Notes: a model not told the origin generated them from the sequence alone. A stretch of 64,000 nt of DNA from Bactericera cockerelli (GCA_024516035.1 CM044967.1:3776859-3840858), one strand, 5' to 3'. Counted from the stretch's first letter, positions 40,700 to 51,956 are shown. Translations and numbers: made by a program.

Positions 40700-41660
40700 T
40701 ATTATTATTATTATTATTATTAAAGAGTTGTTGTTATTAAGTTATTATTATTTGTTATTATTATTATTATTATTATACACAAAAGACTATTGCCACAAAA
40801 ATGAATGTATGGAGGTGCTGTATGGAATGAAATGTAATGGTTTCTTTTCTCGAATGGTCTGGACAGACCCGACTGTAGAATCTGTTCTCAAGAAGTTCTT
40901 AATTGGGACTCATTTCGGAACTTTCGGGAACTGCAGGAGGTCTGAGGGCCCTCGGGATAAATTAAATCTTGTTTGAATATTAATTCTTAATTTTACGCGT
41001 TCATCCCTTACCATCATTAGTTGTGTTACTTGTTTTTTTTTTTTTTTTTTTTTTTTTGAGAGCCCAATCAACGTTTTTGTTATACTGAGTATAGGAGAAA
41101 ATGTTTGAATAATAATTAGTTTCCTCAACTCATTAAAGAATGATACCGTCCAATATGAGCATGCAGTTGAAAAAACGACGCTTAACCCTAATAAAACAAT
41201 GAATGATAGATAAATTTATTTATTTTGTGTAAACTATTCGAATAGACAAGTTTCATTAGTTTGGTGGTAATTATTAAACATTTTGAGATTAATTTGATAC
41301 ATTTGCATTGATCTCTGGGGATTTTTTCTTTTTCAAATTAAGTATTTTAACAAGGGTTAAAAACTGTCGGTCCAGATGTAAGAAATTAGACAGTATGTAT
41401 TTGAAATCCTCATATTTTTTAAGGCATTTTTCCCTTTTTTTCCGTGTCCATTGGATTTAAAATTGTGTTCTTTTCTGTAGTGTCTCTGCTAATGACAACT
41501 AAGTTTGTGTTTCCATCAAAGATAATTATAATCTTAATTTACAGAATCCATTAACATTCATTCATTTATAATCAACTGAACTGCAAAATTTCTGGACCAA
41601 ATGACTCCCAATTTCTCACAGGGTCTCCTTCTAGTATTTAGGTGCGTACTAGGAAATGAT
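40700..41660. other. Spacer with (TTA)n and poly(T)
   Basis: (TTA)n at 40697-40780, T run at 41033-41057. An 82-codon frame at 40728-40976 starts in the (TTA)n tract and has no recognisable domain. A TACAGGG-type element is not present. Confidence 0.4.
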
Positions 41661-41666
41661 TTTGAA

Positions 41667-41835
41667 TGGTTCAGTGGTTAAGAGCATTGGTTGCTGACCC
41701 GGAGGTTGCGGGTTCAAATCCCGGCCGGAGCGGAATATTCTAACCGAATTTTCCGTTTCCGGAATGGCATGGATGTAAAAGTAAAGTGTCCTGAAGTAAT
41801 GCGAAAGCGGTTCCGAGGGACAATAACCTTTACTT
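41667..41835 (+). mobile_element. SINE-F
   Basis: GTTCAGTGGTTAAGAGCATT (A-box), GGTTCAAATCC (B-box), TTCCGTTTCCGGAATGGCAT, AATGCGAAAGCGGTTCCGAG. Confidence 0.85.
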
Positions 41836-41900
41836 TGAAAAGAGGATTTTGAAAATTCGAAACAGTAGGTACACTAGCCTTGGGAAAAACCTGTGCGGCT

Positions 41901-42116
41901 GTGCACTGGTAGTCAAGTGGTTAACGCGCTAGTCTGGTAATCCAGGTAGCGTAGGGATCCGTTGGTTCGGATCCCTCCCAGTGCATTTTTTCCTCATTAA
42001 TTTGAGTTTGTGACCACTTAATAATAAGACTCTGAGGGTTAGGTGGTGGAAAATGCTTTAAGCATGAACCTCGCCTGGTGGTTATTTTCCACTATAGAGT
42101 ATTATTATCATTATTT
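41901..42116 (+). mobile_element. SINE-A
   Basis: Near full; the B-box is mutated (GGTTCGGATCC) and a 5-bp stretch before the body is deleted (GTGCATTTTTTCC). Confidence 0.85.
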
Positions 42117-42570
42117 GTGTTTATCACAATTAATAAAAGTGGTCACCCATAGATATTTTGCCGTCGTGGGCATCTGAAACAATCTCAGTATAAAAATTCC
42201 TTTCCGAAGTTTCAAAATCTTATTCTCAATGTTTGGCTGTAATATAAACATGTCGTGAATCAGAAAAATCTCATGATATTTCAATCTTTGGGATTCTAAG
42301 TGCTTTAAAACGCTACCTCTTTGGGGTGGAAAATGCATTATTCATGATCCTTTTTTTACCCCCGTTTAAGAGATATGATTTTCTTTGAAACTTCTCATGT
42401 TTTTTTAACACTTTAAACACATGAAAGACGTGGCTGTTTGAGAAGTGTGCAGAGGAGGAGCAGAAAACTTGAGCTGAGTCCAACTTTTCGACGTCGATTT
42501 TTTTTTTTTTTTTTTTGTACGATGTCTTACGTATCTATAAGTCTACATAATATACGAAACTATTCGTTCA

Positions 42571-43110
42571 TCTGGTTGGGTGGAAAAGTTTGCCGCAGGA
42601 AATAATAATAATAATAATAATAATGCTTATTCTTTGTGTTATTATGTCACAATTTTAGTGGGTAGCGCAGAATCATAGGACTTTACCACTTTAATTTACA
42701 ATATCTTGTATTATTTTTTTTGCCTAAGATTCTGCCACTGGTCGCTGCTTCACATTAAAGCAGCTACTCATTTTTCCTCACGAGGTATGAGTGGACCCCG
42801 AACATCCAAGTACAGAGTAGAAAAAATCCTCCCCCGCTGGGAATCGAACCCAGGTCACCATGTGTGCAATGCCTAGCGCGCTAACTCGCTCTGCCACAGT
42901 GACTACTTTGCCGCAGGAAATAACCCCGCCCTTTAGGTGGGACATTGGATTTATTTTCTTTTTCTTTCTTTGTTCAATCTATTACCTCTGATATTTTTCT
43001 AATATTAGTAATCTGAAGTGTTGTGTTATTTTTTTTTCTTTACTATTTTATTTTAGACTGTTACTATTGTGCTTTGTATTAGAACCTCTTTATAATAGAA
43101 TATTTCCTCT
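42571..43110 (+). repeat. Repeat M interrupted by SINE-D
   Basis: GGTTGGGTGGAAAAGTTTGC at 42574 and, past the SINE, AATAACCCCGCCCTTTAGG. The two parts share the 17-bp duplication TTTGCCGCAGGAAATAA. The 3' part runs into palindrome R (42983-43019). Confidence 0.8.
42606..42906 (-). mobile_element. SINE-D with exact 17-bp target duplication
   Basis: TTTGCCGCAGGAAATAA flanks it at 42589-42605 and 42907-42923. Minus head GTCACTGTGGCAGAGCGAGT, B-box GGTTCGATTCCC; tail (TTA)n at left. Full-length, about 300 bp. Confidence 0.92.
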
Positions 43111-43158
43111 GTCCCTTTGGTTCTAATATGTTACCACTATGTCCAGGTACGACTGTAC
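43060..43158. mobile_element. Tigger/pogo-like remnant
   Basis: TTAGAACCTCTTTATAATAG, GTTCTAATATGTTACC and CCAGGTACGACTGTAC look like the inner and outer terminal wording of pogo/Tigger elements (CAGTxxxACCT ends). Only one end is legible. Confidence 0.4.
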
Positions 43159-43223
43159 AAGTTTCTTTTTTTTTTTGTTACAATTTTTTTTATTATTATT
43201 TATTAAATTGATTAATTTTAAAA

Positions 43224-43439
43224 TCACAGGAGATAGACTTGTTGATCCATCCCACTTGCATGAGGCAATGTACCCAACATGCAGGTAGCATTACCTCGTT
43301 GGATCGCCAAAGAAATCCTCTGAAAGAGGAAAGAATTGGCTGCCCTATTGCCAGTGAGACGAACCAAGCCATCACCAACAGTTTTAAAAAAGCTCTTCAT
43401 CTCCTTGCTCCAAGGGCCCATAATTGTCTCACTGTACAA
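43224..43439 (-). pseudogene. LINE reverse transcriptase C-terminal remnant
   Basis: Minus-strand frame of 71 codons: PWSKEMKSFFKTVGDGLVRL, TGNRAANSFLFQRISLAIQR, GNATCMLGTLPHAS. The block FLxQRISxAxQRGNAxxxLGT is, as I recall, a signature of the C-terminal end of certain insect non-LTR retrotransposon polyproteins. The frame stops at 43224 and a T/A-rich tract (minus: AATAATAAAAAA) follows near 43180-43200, as expected for a 3' end. Upstream at 43440-43720 no continuing frame is clear, so the copy is 5'-truncated or decayed. Confidence 0.6.
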
Positions 43440-43842
43440 GTATTATCTAGTCCTCTTTTCTGTTTGAAACTGTTAAAATACCTCAAAAAGGGGCTGGACT
43501 TGAAGATTAAGTGCTACCTTAAATGTAAATATCCTGGTCGTACGACTCAATCAGCTTCCTATATAAACATCCTACGAGTCCTAATACGACGTGTGATATT
43601 GTGATGAAATCTCCCAGTGGATGTGCCTCCTGTAGTGTACCCCAGGGTGTCAACAGAACCAGTGTGCTACCATACCTCCTATTGTTAGGACAGAGCTACT
43701 TGTGTTACATACTTGGGACCCAAACATTTTTCTCTTTTTTATGACAAGCGGCACGCGTTCAGATTTTTGAATGTGAGAATTATTACTTGATTTTACTGTA
43801 GAATATTGTAGATACTAAATTACTTTTTTTTTCTTTTTTTTT
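43440..43842. other. Spacer upstream of the LINE remnant
   Basis: May be older LINE sequence but no frame is convincing. T-rich at 43826-43841. Confidence 0.35.
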
Positions 43843-44033
43843 AGAAACTCTTTATTAGTAGAAGATATATTAAATGGTAAAAATTAAATATAAAAATTGA
43901 CAATATTAATAATATAAACAAGAAGAAAAAAAACAAAATATATACACATGTCCTAACTAAAGGGTGGGATCGAACCCAGGTTACCATGCGTGCAATGCCT
44001 AGCGCGCTAACTCACTCGGCAACGGTGGCTACA
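43843..44033 (-). mobile_element. SINE with SINE-D head fused to M body
   Basis: Minus: head GCCACCGTTGCCGAGTGAGT, GGTAACCTGGGTTCGATCCC, joined directly to ACCCTTTAGTTAGGACATGT of M, which then runs to ACTAATAAAGAGTTTC and a T/A tract. It also supplies the empty site for the Helitron at 28116 (between 43903 and 43904). Confidence 0.8.
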
Positions 44034-44074
44034 CTTTTGAATAGTACTTAGTGAGGAAAGAGCACTGTATTATG

Positions 44075-44219
44075 TAATAATAATATCACTCTTTAGTGGA
44101 AGGTAACCACCAGGCGAGGTTAGTGCTCAAAGCATTTTCTACCACCTAACCCTCAGTCTTATTGTCACATACTCAAATAAATGAGGAAAAAAATCAAGTA
44201 TTGGGTTGGACTCGATCAA
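44075..44219 (-). mobile_element. SINE-A, head-truncated
   Basis: Tail and body present; the minus-strand head is cut after GATCGAGTCCAACCC. Confidence 0.75.
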
Positions 44220-44329
44220 AGTAATGTCAATAATTTTATCAAAGTCCATGAGATAGGTACAAATATCTCACGACTTTGTAGGTTTTGTGGGAAAAATGCA
44301 TACAGGTTAAAGTCCTTTTACTATTATTA

Positions 44330-44510
44330 TTATTATTATTATTTTTCAACACTTTGTTAATATGGACATATTAATACAACACAGATAATTACAAATTAAT
44401 GTACAATATAAGAAGAAGTAAAAAGAGAAAAAATAAATAAATACATACATCATATATGTACTAATTAAAGGGCGGGGTTATTGCCTTTGGCAATCTCTTC
44501 CACCCAACCC
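44330..44510 (-). repeat. Repeat M
   Basis: Minus: TTAAAGGGCGGGGTTATTGC, CTTTGGCAATCTCTTCCACC at right; A/T-rich 3' part to the left. Confidence 0.75.
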
Positions 44511-44514
44511 CCTT

Positions 44515-46455
44515 ATACTATGAGTAATACTATGCGAGCCTCACAAGTGTCAGACGTGTCAGTTCTACAGCAAGCCTCGATATGTCAAAACGTATTAGCT
44601 GGAAAGGTGGCTTATTAAGTTGAACAAGAAAGAAACTAACTAGCAAAATAATGAATTTGAAAAAAAAACCCTGTGAGCTTGATCTACTAGATCTGGACTA
44701 GAAACGACAATCTTCAAAATGACACAATAATATTATAGGGCTTAACGATTTTAATATTTTCCAACAAAACATTGATCATTCCAAACAAAATAACGTATTA
44801 AACGTGATTTTTATAGACAAAAATTATATAAATATTTATTTATAAAATGTTTAAGAAGGTAAAGAATTAAATTGACATTAAATAAAAATTAAAAGTACAA
44901 TTTCAATAAATAAAAAAGTTCAACTACCTATATCCTGAATATATTGTAAACACTATTTGTTAAAAAATATAAAAATGTAAATAAATTAAAAAGAGATAAA
45001 ATGCTTTTCTAAAATCCAGGAATGATCAAAATATTTCAGAAATTTCAATGAAATATGACGAGCTATTAAAAAATTTCAAACGTTCAGTAAGTTCGTTGAA
45101 GTAAAAAAAATAATGAAAAAATCCGGCTTTGTCAAATTGATAATAGCAGCCAAGTTCACGATTAAAAAATAAAAAAGAATATCGAGCCAATCAGAAAAAA
45201 GAAAGATTTTATAACATCTACCAATAGGAGTGGTTTATCCCCAGGCTCTGCGAGCATGATATCTCTCCGAGGTTTGAAAGATTCATATTGCTAAAGGCTT
45301 TGTTAGAGGGAAAAAGAATCCTGAAAACAATATCAAGAAAAACCCGTATGTTGTGATTGTGAACATGTGTGAATTTTTTAATGACAAATAAATTTTCATG
45401 TATTTATTGGATGATTTATTTTATTTTATTTTACTAACTGATAATTTTTCACTTAAATAATTTTATTTGCATTCAAAATAATCATTATTCTATCATTGTA
45501 ACAAACAAATTACTTATGTAATAAATCCATTCATACATAATATTTTAAGAATTGTGAGTGTCACAGTGTGAATACCAAAGTAAAGTGCACACTGCATACC
45601 GGAATTGGTTAATCCACCTACTTCTAATTTGATATCCTGAATTTCTGCTCAAACATATTTTAGTTTCTAAAATCCACAAATAGCATTCAGGTAGCAAATC
45701 TTCCTGTTCCCTTAATAACTTTCACTAACACATTAATGTGTCACAATATGCTTGATAATTTTTAATAGGCCATGAAATACTTAGTTCTCACTTATCCGTT
45801 ATTAAACCTAGGTCAAATATCTGATCAACACACCTTTAAATCTGACCATTGAATTATATGGTCAGTGATTCTTTGATATAACCATGCGAATAACTAATTC
45901 AAAACAAATTAACTAATAAATAAAGTGTGCAAAAATTAATCAGTGAATCTCCGTAGTGAAAATAAATCACCTTGTGAAATACCTGGCAAATTTTCCAGTT
46001 CATAAATGTCTGCCGATTCTTGCTCTTTCATTATAAATGTAAGTAAATAATATTTATTCATATTAAATTTATAGGGTCGGACCTTCTTTTATTTTGATCA
46101 TACTTGTTCCGTTTTCTAGATATGCCAAACTAAAGCCACTAAAACCCTAAGGAATATCAAAGAATTCTACACAAATTCAAGATTAATTCCATTCGTCAAA
46201 ATTTCAATTTTTTTGCGAGAGTTTAATTTTTAACAACCATTTCCTTTTATGTTTTATTGTGCAAGTACGACCTAGTGATTTATCTAGAAGAGTTTGACCA
46301 GAAGAATGGATCCAATCTACGATCATGTTTTGCAGGTAATCAAATTCAAAAACATTTCCCGATAAGACAGTCAACTTCACAACGTCTTCAACTTTACCGA
46401 CCAATCAAAAAGTTGTAGTAATTATTACATGTAAGAATGGATTTTCCTACCGTTT
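44515..46455. other. Longest stretch without a recognised repeat
   Basis: About 1.9 kb, very AT-rich. I find no SINE boxes, tandem units, inverted repeats or convincing coding frames. 45230-45290 (CAGGCTCTGCGAGCATGATA) is the only GC-richer patch. It could be unique intergenic or intronic DNA. Confidence 0.5.
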
Positions 46456-46459
46456 TCAG

Positions 46460-46605
46460 TCAGTATATCAGTATAAACTGAAAAGGAGAAAAGTAAGAAA
46501 TTTTAATAGATGAACTTCAGTAACATCGGTATATCAAATCATACTTAGAAAGCTGTTTCCAGCTTATTTGCTCTCATCATCATCAGCATTCTAAATATCC
46601 ATGTT
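46460..46605 (+). repeat. Repeat H, diverged
   Basis: CAGTATAAACTGAAAAGGAG, GAAAGCTGTTTCCAGCTTAT, TTGCTCTCATCATCATCAGC. Confidence 0.65.
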
Positions 46606-46631
46606 GCGAGAAAAAATTAAGTTTTAAAGTT

Positions 46632-46750
46632 ATCATATTTGTGTTAATCACAATCGTGATGTCACAACTACTCAAACTCGCTTTGCTAAATTTACGCTGA
46701 AACCGAGACTTGAATCACCGACCTCCAGGTTTCAAGTCGGTTGCGGTCGT
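46632..46750 (-). mobile_element. SINE-C
   Basis: Minus: tail TTATCATATTTGTGTTAATC, body ACTCGCTTTGCTAAATTTAC, B-box region GATTCAAGTCTC; the A-box half is replaced by AACCGACTTG. Confidence 0.75.
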
Positions 46751-47164
46751 TGCGGAAATTAATAAAATCTAAACCTACATTTTACTTTTGTGGTCAAATG
46801 ACTCGTTAAATTTCAAAAATTAACTCATTAAAATGCAAAATATTTTCAACACATGTACCTAATAAAATCACGAACTTTTGTTGCAACGCTATACGGTAGT
46901 TCCCAATTTTCGTCGAAATAAAACTCTAATAATTAAATTGACCAAGAGTCGAACCCATAACGTCTCAATCAAAAATCGTAGCGCTAACTACTTATAGGCT
47001 TATTTTTCCTGCAAACACCTATTTTTCCTGCAAATAGTTTGCGACCACATAGTATAATTTAGCCGTCACTTGCAATTTACAATGTTTAAGCTGTCTCGCG
47101 TTGCGTCTGTCGCTAGTCGCTACAACCCTGATACCTACTTTTAAAAATCCCTTTGTAAAATAAA
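46751..47164. other. Spacer
   Basis: No family recognised; TTTTTCCTGCAAA is doubled near 47006-47035. Confidence 0.4.
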
Positions 47165-47312
47165 ATAAAGTTATCATAAATTTGTGTCAATCACATTTGA
47201 GACATCAGAACCACACAAACTCACTTTACTACATCTACGCTGAAACCGGGACTTGATCTACCGACCTCCAGGTTACAAGTCCGCCGCCTTATCGATCAAG
47301 CTACTTCGTCAG
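47165..47312 (-). mobile_element. SINE-C, nearly full
   Basis: Minus head AGTAGCTTGATCGATAAGGC, CGGACTTGTAACCTGGAGGT, then AAGTCCCGGTTTCAGCG; body and tail to the left. Confidence 0.85.
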
Positions 47313-47492
47313 AATTTTGATGTTCAAATCATCACTGAACTTGTTAAAGTCTAAAATCCCCCTACGCCCCTACCTGCTCCCCGTTAAAAAAAGCTATTCT
47401 TTGAGTGGCTGAAAAGAAAATATGATTTTAGACGACGGCGAACCACTTATGAGTCGAGATCTCTTGCCAGTCCAAGTGTATCTATGTATAAA

Positions 47493-47731
47493 CTAGCGGG
47501 CTGTCGCCCGCTTTGCGGGCCGAGGCATGGCCGTGAAAGCAAAAAATCCTTTTTCGTCAATGGCAGGTGTTGTAGTGGGAGTTTCGAAAAATCCCGTCTT
47601 ATTGCACATCTAGACTATAAGACAAAGCTACCTACCAAATTTCAGCTTCCTAGGACTTACGGTTTGGGCTGTAGAGCGATGATCAGTCAGTGGTCAGTGG
47701 TCAGTGAGTGTCTTTGACATTTATATATAGA
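47493..47731 (-). mobile_element. Non-autonomous Helitron, single-unit copy
   Basis: Minus: TCTATATATAAATGTC start, GCGGGCGACAGCCCGCTAG end (hairpin plus CTAG), T outside. It has one copy of the 146-bp segment that is tandem at 1-869. The base before the 5' TC is T, not A, so that edge may be mutated by a base or two. Confidence 0.85.
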
Positions 47732-47994
47732 AATATCATAATCTAAACTATCGCAAAAGTGTTAATACCTATTATCAGTATCTATAATCAGTCATCGAAT
47801 CATTATAAACAGTAATTTTACAGTTCGCATAAAACAGAGATAAGAAAACAGAAAAACATTTTATTTTTTTATTTTTACAAAGGTTCTTTTCCTAAGCTAA
47901 TGAATAAAAGCTTCTAAGAATTACATACTAAATAAAACTCTTAACTTGTCTGTTATATTATTCTTGTCTTTTTTACAATGTTTAGGGTGAAATT

Positions 47995-48064
47995 AATAGA
48001 CAAATTCTAATTCTCAAGTCTTAGCGCCACAAAGGTATTACAAAAACGTCTATTAATTCCGCCC
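47995..48064. mobile_element. TTA-flanked MITE, internally deleted
   Basis: TTA at 47992-47994 and 48065-48067; ends GGGTGAAATTAATAGACA and CGTCTATTAATTCCGCCC. A 3-bp TTA/TAA duplication suits PIF/Harbinger. Sister copies at 48643 and 50531. Confidence 0.75.
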
Positions 48065-48084
48065 TTACTTTCTTTTAGAAGATA

Positions 48085-48309
48085 CTAGCCGTTTGCCCGT
48101 GCTTTGCAACGGGACTAAATTTCAAATTTACTAAGGCATGGCCGTACTGCTGGACAGCAATGCCTTTTTGAACTTTTTATAATTTTTCTGGACAAAGCGA
48201 TAATGGTTTTGGGGGGGTCAATTCTGAGACATTTTTCGCTATCTCTTACCGTTTTGGCAAACATAGGTAGGTAGGTAGGTAGTCCTTTTTTCTGTTTTAT
48301 ATATAAAGA
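48085..48309 (-). mobile_element. Non-autonomous Helitron, full length
   Basis: Minus: A|TCTTTATATATAAAAC start at 48309; GCACGGGCAAACGGCTAG end at 48085, T outside. Near-identical to 4546-4795 in reverse, which shares the (TACC)n tract and the CAATTCTGAGACATTTTTCG block. Confidence 0.92.
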
Positions 48310-48642
48310 TTGTACAAATAGGACATTTTGTAATCGGTCACTATTTAATCAAAAAAACTATTTTTCCAATCAAGTATCACCGAGTCAGTCAAAAGTCAAA
48401 ACAGAAAAGTCGATTTACAAGGTCCTTTTGAAGGAACTAAATCTTTGCTGACTTTACTGTAATATTATTATTGGACCTACAAACCTGCATTGTAAATTAA
48501 TTTAATATGTTTTTCATATAAATGCTGATCAAGCCATTTTCGGGACATTTCATCTAAAATAATATATCAGTCAGTATAAACAGAAAAGAGAGAAATTGTA
48601 TTAGAAGTACATGAATATAATTGTAACGTTTTAATAAACTTA

Positions 48643-48771
48643 GGGCGAAATTAATAGACAAATTTTATAACTCAAGTCATTGCTAAGCATCGGTTTTCCC
48701 TATCTTACACAGTATGCAATCCGTAACTTAGCGCCACAGAGGTATTACAGAAACGTCTAATAAATCCGTCC
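48643..48771. mobile_element. TTA-flanked MITE, 129 bp
   Basis: TTA at 48640-48642 and 48772-48774; GGGCGAAATTAATAGACA and ACGTCTAATAAATCCGTCC. The internal part TTAGCGCCACAGAGGTATTA matches the other copies. Confidence 0.8.
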
Positions 48772-48884
48772 TTAGTTAGGAATAAGTTTTGAAATTTCGT
48801 ACGATATTAATTAATGTCAAATCTTTTTGGCTTTAGTCATCGAAAGAGCTCTCCCAAGTCCTGACGTATAGAATCTCACTTAGT

Positions 48885-49630
48885 GAGGTTTTACTCTATT
48901 CTATTATACTCCATGCCATTCTATTATCTTCTGCTCTGTTCTGTTTTTTTTTTTAATTTTAAATTAATTAACGGGAACTATTTATTTTTCACAATTTCCC
49001 TATCTTATTCTATTATAAAATGAAACTTAGTAAAATAAAACAGTATCTAAAACTAAGGTTAAAACCTTACCTAAAGGTTGGCTCTACGGCATTCAGTTCA
49101 ATTATACTTTCTATTCTATTAAGTGTCCAATTTATTCTATTTTCTTTTGACATTTTCTATTATAGGTATTCCCGTAATTCTATTATTTCTGCTATCTTCT
49201 GTCCTTTTCTGTTCTATTACATTACTTTTTCCATTCTATTAGTGTCCATCTTATTCTATTTTCTTCTACTCTACTATTCTATTACATTTTCTGTTGCCAT
49301 TCTATTATTTTCTGCTATCTCCTGTCCTTTTCTGTTCTATTATATTACTTTTTCCATTCTATTAGTGTCCATTTTATTCTATTTTCTTCTTCTCTATTCT
49401 ATTATATTTTCTGTTGCCATTTTATTATTTTCTGCTATCTTCTGTCCTTTTCTGTTGTATTACATTACTCTTTCATTCTATTAGTGTCCATTTTATTCTA
49501 TTTTCTTCTACTCTATTCTTATATTTTCTACTAATCTTCTGTCCTTTTCTGTTCTATTACATTACTTTTTCCATTCTATTAGTGTCCATTTTATTCTATT
49601 TTCTTCTTCTTTATTCTATTCTTACATAGA
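48885..49630. repeat. TTCTA-rich satellite with ~120-bp higher-order unit
   Basis: GCTATCTTCTGTCC-type landmarks at 49191, 49314 and 49434 and a shortened one near 49530; units are built from TTCTATT pentamer-like blocks. One strand is almost pure pyrimidine, which explains the 154-codon Phe/Leu/Ile/Ser-rich frame; that frame is not a membrane protein. Confidence 0.9.
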
Positions 49631-49639
49631 TATCAGAGC

Positions 49640-50100
49640 GAGTGGAAACCGATACAGATTATTATTTGTGTAGCAAGTCTGTGGACTCGCGGGAAGAGGA
49701 GGATGCGAGACTTGCATCCAAGCACAGGCAACCAGATATTATCTTCTCTATATAAATCTGACCACAGGCCAAAAGCGAACTCGTGTCAGGCCCCAGGCTG
49801 GTTGTTAAGGAGTTGGAAGTCAGTAATTGTAATGTAAATTCTTCAGGCTCGAAGATATTTCCAGATTAGCGCTCTTCAGGCACAGATGTATCTAGATAAC
49901 TGTACGAATATAATTATATTTATGTCCACTAGCGCAGTCCCGATGCTTCGTCAACGCAAAGGAGTTCAGCCCATGAATAACAACAGAAACATTGTATTTC
50001 ACCGTCAAGTGTTATCATGGATCTATGATAATAAGAAAAAAATAAGATAAAATAATGTCAAAGATTGATTTTAATGCTTTGTCAGAAGACAACTATAATA
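49640..50100. other. Spacer
   Basis: Moderate GC, no family or gene recognised. Confidence 0.4.
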
Positions 50101-50103
50101 AAT

Positions 50104-50245
50104 ACAGTAGAATCCCGCTAACTCGAAATTCAAGGGACTAGTGCCTTATTTCGAGTTATCGAGAGTTTCGAGAAACCGGGATTTCGACTTATAGGGAGAG
50201 AATAAATGAGAATTCGAGATATCGGGAGTGAAAAATGGCAATGTC
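50104..50245 (+). mobile_element. Tigger/pogo-like terminal fragment
   Basis: TACAGTAGAATCCCGCTAAC followed by repeated TCGAGTTATCGAG / TCGAGATATCGGG wording, as in pogo/Tigger inverted-repeat ends. The partner end is not found. Confidence 0.5.
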
Positions 50246-50530
50246 CAACTTCTTTCCTCCCTCAGCCACAGCTTGAAGGACTAGCTTCTTCTGAGCTAGG
50301 GAAAGGGTTTTGAGTACCCTGCGTTTACTGATTTTCGAACTCATTCTCACACTGTACTCACAAAACTAAGAAAGAAAGAAACGTCTACCTACGTACCGGA
50401 CGAAGTGTTAAGACAAACTGAAATCTAAATGCAAAAGTGATAGATTTTACTATTAGAGAAGCCCCAATTATCACACCGACCTCTATTAGATCTATTGTGA
50501 CCTCATGTTCTTACCTATAGTTCCAAATTA

Positions 50531-50657
50531 AAGTCGAAATTAATAGACGGTTTTGTACTACCTCTGTGGTGCTAAGTCTCGGATTGCGTACTGTTTAAGA
50601 TAGATAAAAACCGCTGCTAAGAAATGACTTAAGTTATTATGTCTATTAATTTCGCCC
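50531..50657. mobile_element. TTA/TAA-flanked MITE, 127 bp
   Basis: Left TTA, right TAA (one-base disagreement); ends GTCGAAATTAATAGACG and TGTCTATTAATTTCGCCC. Internal CTACCTCTGTGGTGCTAAG matches the 48643 copy in reverse. Confidence 0.75.
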
Positions 50658-50947
50658 TAAAGATCATAGTCATAAAACATGTGAAGTCCATTTAGATTTC
50701 CTCTAGATTTTTCCAAGCGACTTTGGCAGAACCTCTCTCATCTCCTTATCTTCTTTTAATTTACCTCTTCCCAAACCTACTTGGGGTCAGCATTAATTTT
50801 TACATGAATATTTTCCTTCCTCGTCTTTCTATTATTTAGCACGTCCTCTTCAGTTTCTTCCTCTTCACTGATTGAAACTAACAGGTCTTTTTCGACTTTG
50901 TCTCTCCCTCTCTTTCTTCTAGTGCCTATTTCAGTTTCTTATATTCA

Positions 50948-51115
50948 GTCTGGTTGGGGGCCTATAAACAGGGAGTAGACCAGCATTGGCTCGGTTCTGG
51001 GGGCCCTTATCAATTATTAGCCTCCTTGTACAGACATTGGTAGAAGTGCTGAGTCATTCCTCCAATGTCTGGCTACCATCGTTCACGATGACGCCACCCT
51101 TTGATGATGATATTC
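50948..51115 (+). repeat. Repeat G
   Basis: GTCTGGTTGGGGGCCTATAA start; GACATTGGTAGAAGTGCTGA; GTTCACGATGACGCCACCC; GATGAT tail. Confidence 0.85.
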
Positions 51116-51550
51116 TCTTGCTCACATAGTTTTCATCTCCTCTCTTTATAATCCTTATATGTATAAAGAGCTACAACCACTATTAGATACAACCAGTGCA
51201 TGTTACTCGTGTTGGTATAAAAACGTTCGGATTATTAAATTTCTTTGAACATTAAGCTTCACTCAAACGCAACCTACACTACAGAGATTGCTGCTCATTT
51301 CTGGTGAGAGTTAAGTCAATTTAATATGATGATAATAAATATGATGCCTACATTATAAATATTAAATGTATCATAATATATCATATCCACTGCTTTCACA
51401 ACGGTTGTTTAGTTATACTGCCTACGTAGCGTATAGGGGGACCTTATAAAAGAGAAGAGAGAAGCTAACCCTGGTACATTTCGAAGGACTTACATTTAAA
51501 TGGAATAAAATTTAAAGAAAACAATACTTTCTATACCTTATATAGGTAGT
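51116..51550. other. Spacer
   Basis: Nothing recognised. Confidence 0.4.
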
Positions 51551-51551
51551 A

Positions 51552-51737
51552 CCAATCACGGTAGCTCAGTGGTCAAAGCGTCGTTCTAGTACTCATTTCG
51601 AAACCCAGCCGGGGCATGACAAGTTACCCTCCCATTTGGGATTTTTACCACATAGTAAAATGTCTTGGGTTAATTTTAGAACAAAGACTGATTATGATTC
51701 GTCCTAACTGGACAGTACAAATAAGGCTATACATAAA
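51552..51737 (+). mobile_element. SINE-B, head internally deleted
   Basis: CGGTAGCTCAGTGG (A-box) kept; the anticodon region is shortened; TTTCGAAACCCAGCC follows. Tail CTGGACAGTACAAATAAGGC. Confidence 0.8.
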
Positions 51738-51755
51738 CCATACCATGCGGCTCTA

Positions 51756-51956
51756 CAGTTTCAACTGCATGGTCATACTACGACGGGGGTGTTACCCTTC
51801 ATTCGCAGGAAACTCACAAACCTGCTACTCACGTTAACCTCACCTAGCACGGTTTGGGCCGGAATGCCAGCATCAGGAAGTCTTCACCTCGCTGGACGTT
51901 GCCTAACGTCGGTGATCCTACGAGAACCGGTGCATTCAACGCGTCATCGACGCTGG
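51756..51956 (-). mobile_element. 5S-rRNA-derived SINE
   Basis: Minus head: CAGCGTCGATGACGCGTTGA, ATGCACCGGTTCTCGTAGG, ATCACCGACGTTAGGCAACG; then GGCATTCCGGCCC. Among the best preserved 5S heads here. Confidence 0.87.

Noticed and set aside
43239..43604. 121-codon plus-strand frame
   Set aside because: It overlaps the minus-strand LINE frame, whose peptide matches a recognisable motif; the plus frame does not.
49020..49484. 154-codon frame resembling a multi-pass membrane protein
   Set aside because: Pyrimidine-rich TTCTA satellite gives Phe/Leu/Ile/Ser in any frame; the 120-bp unit explains the periodicity.
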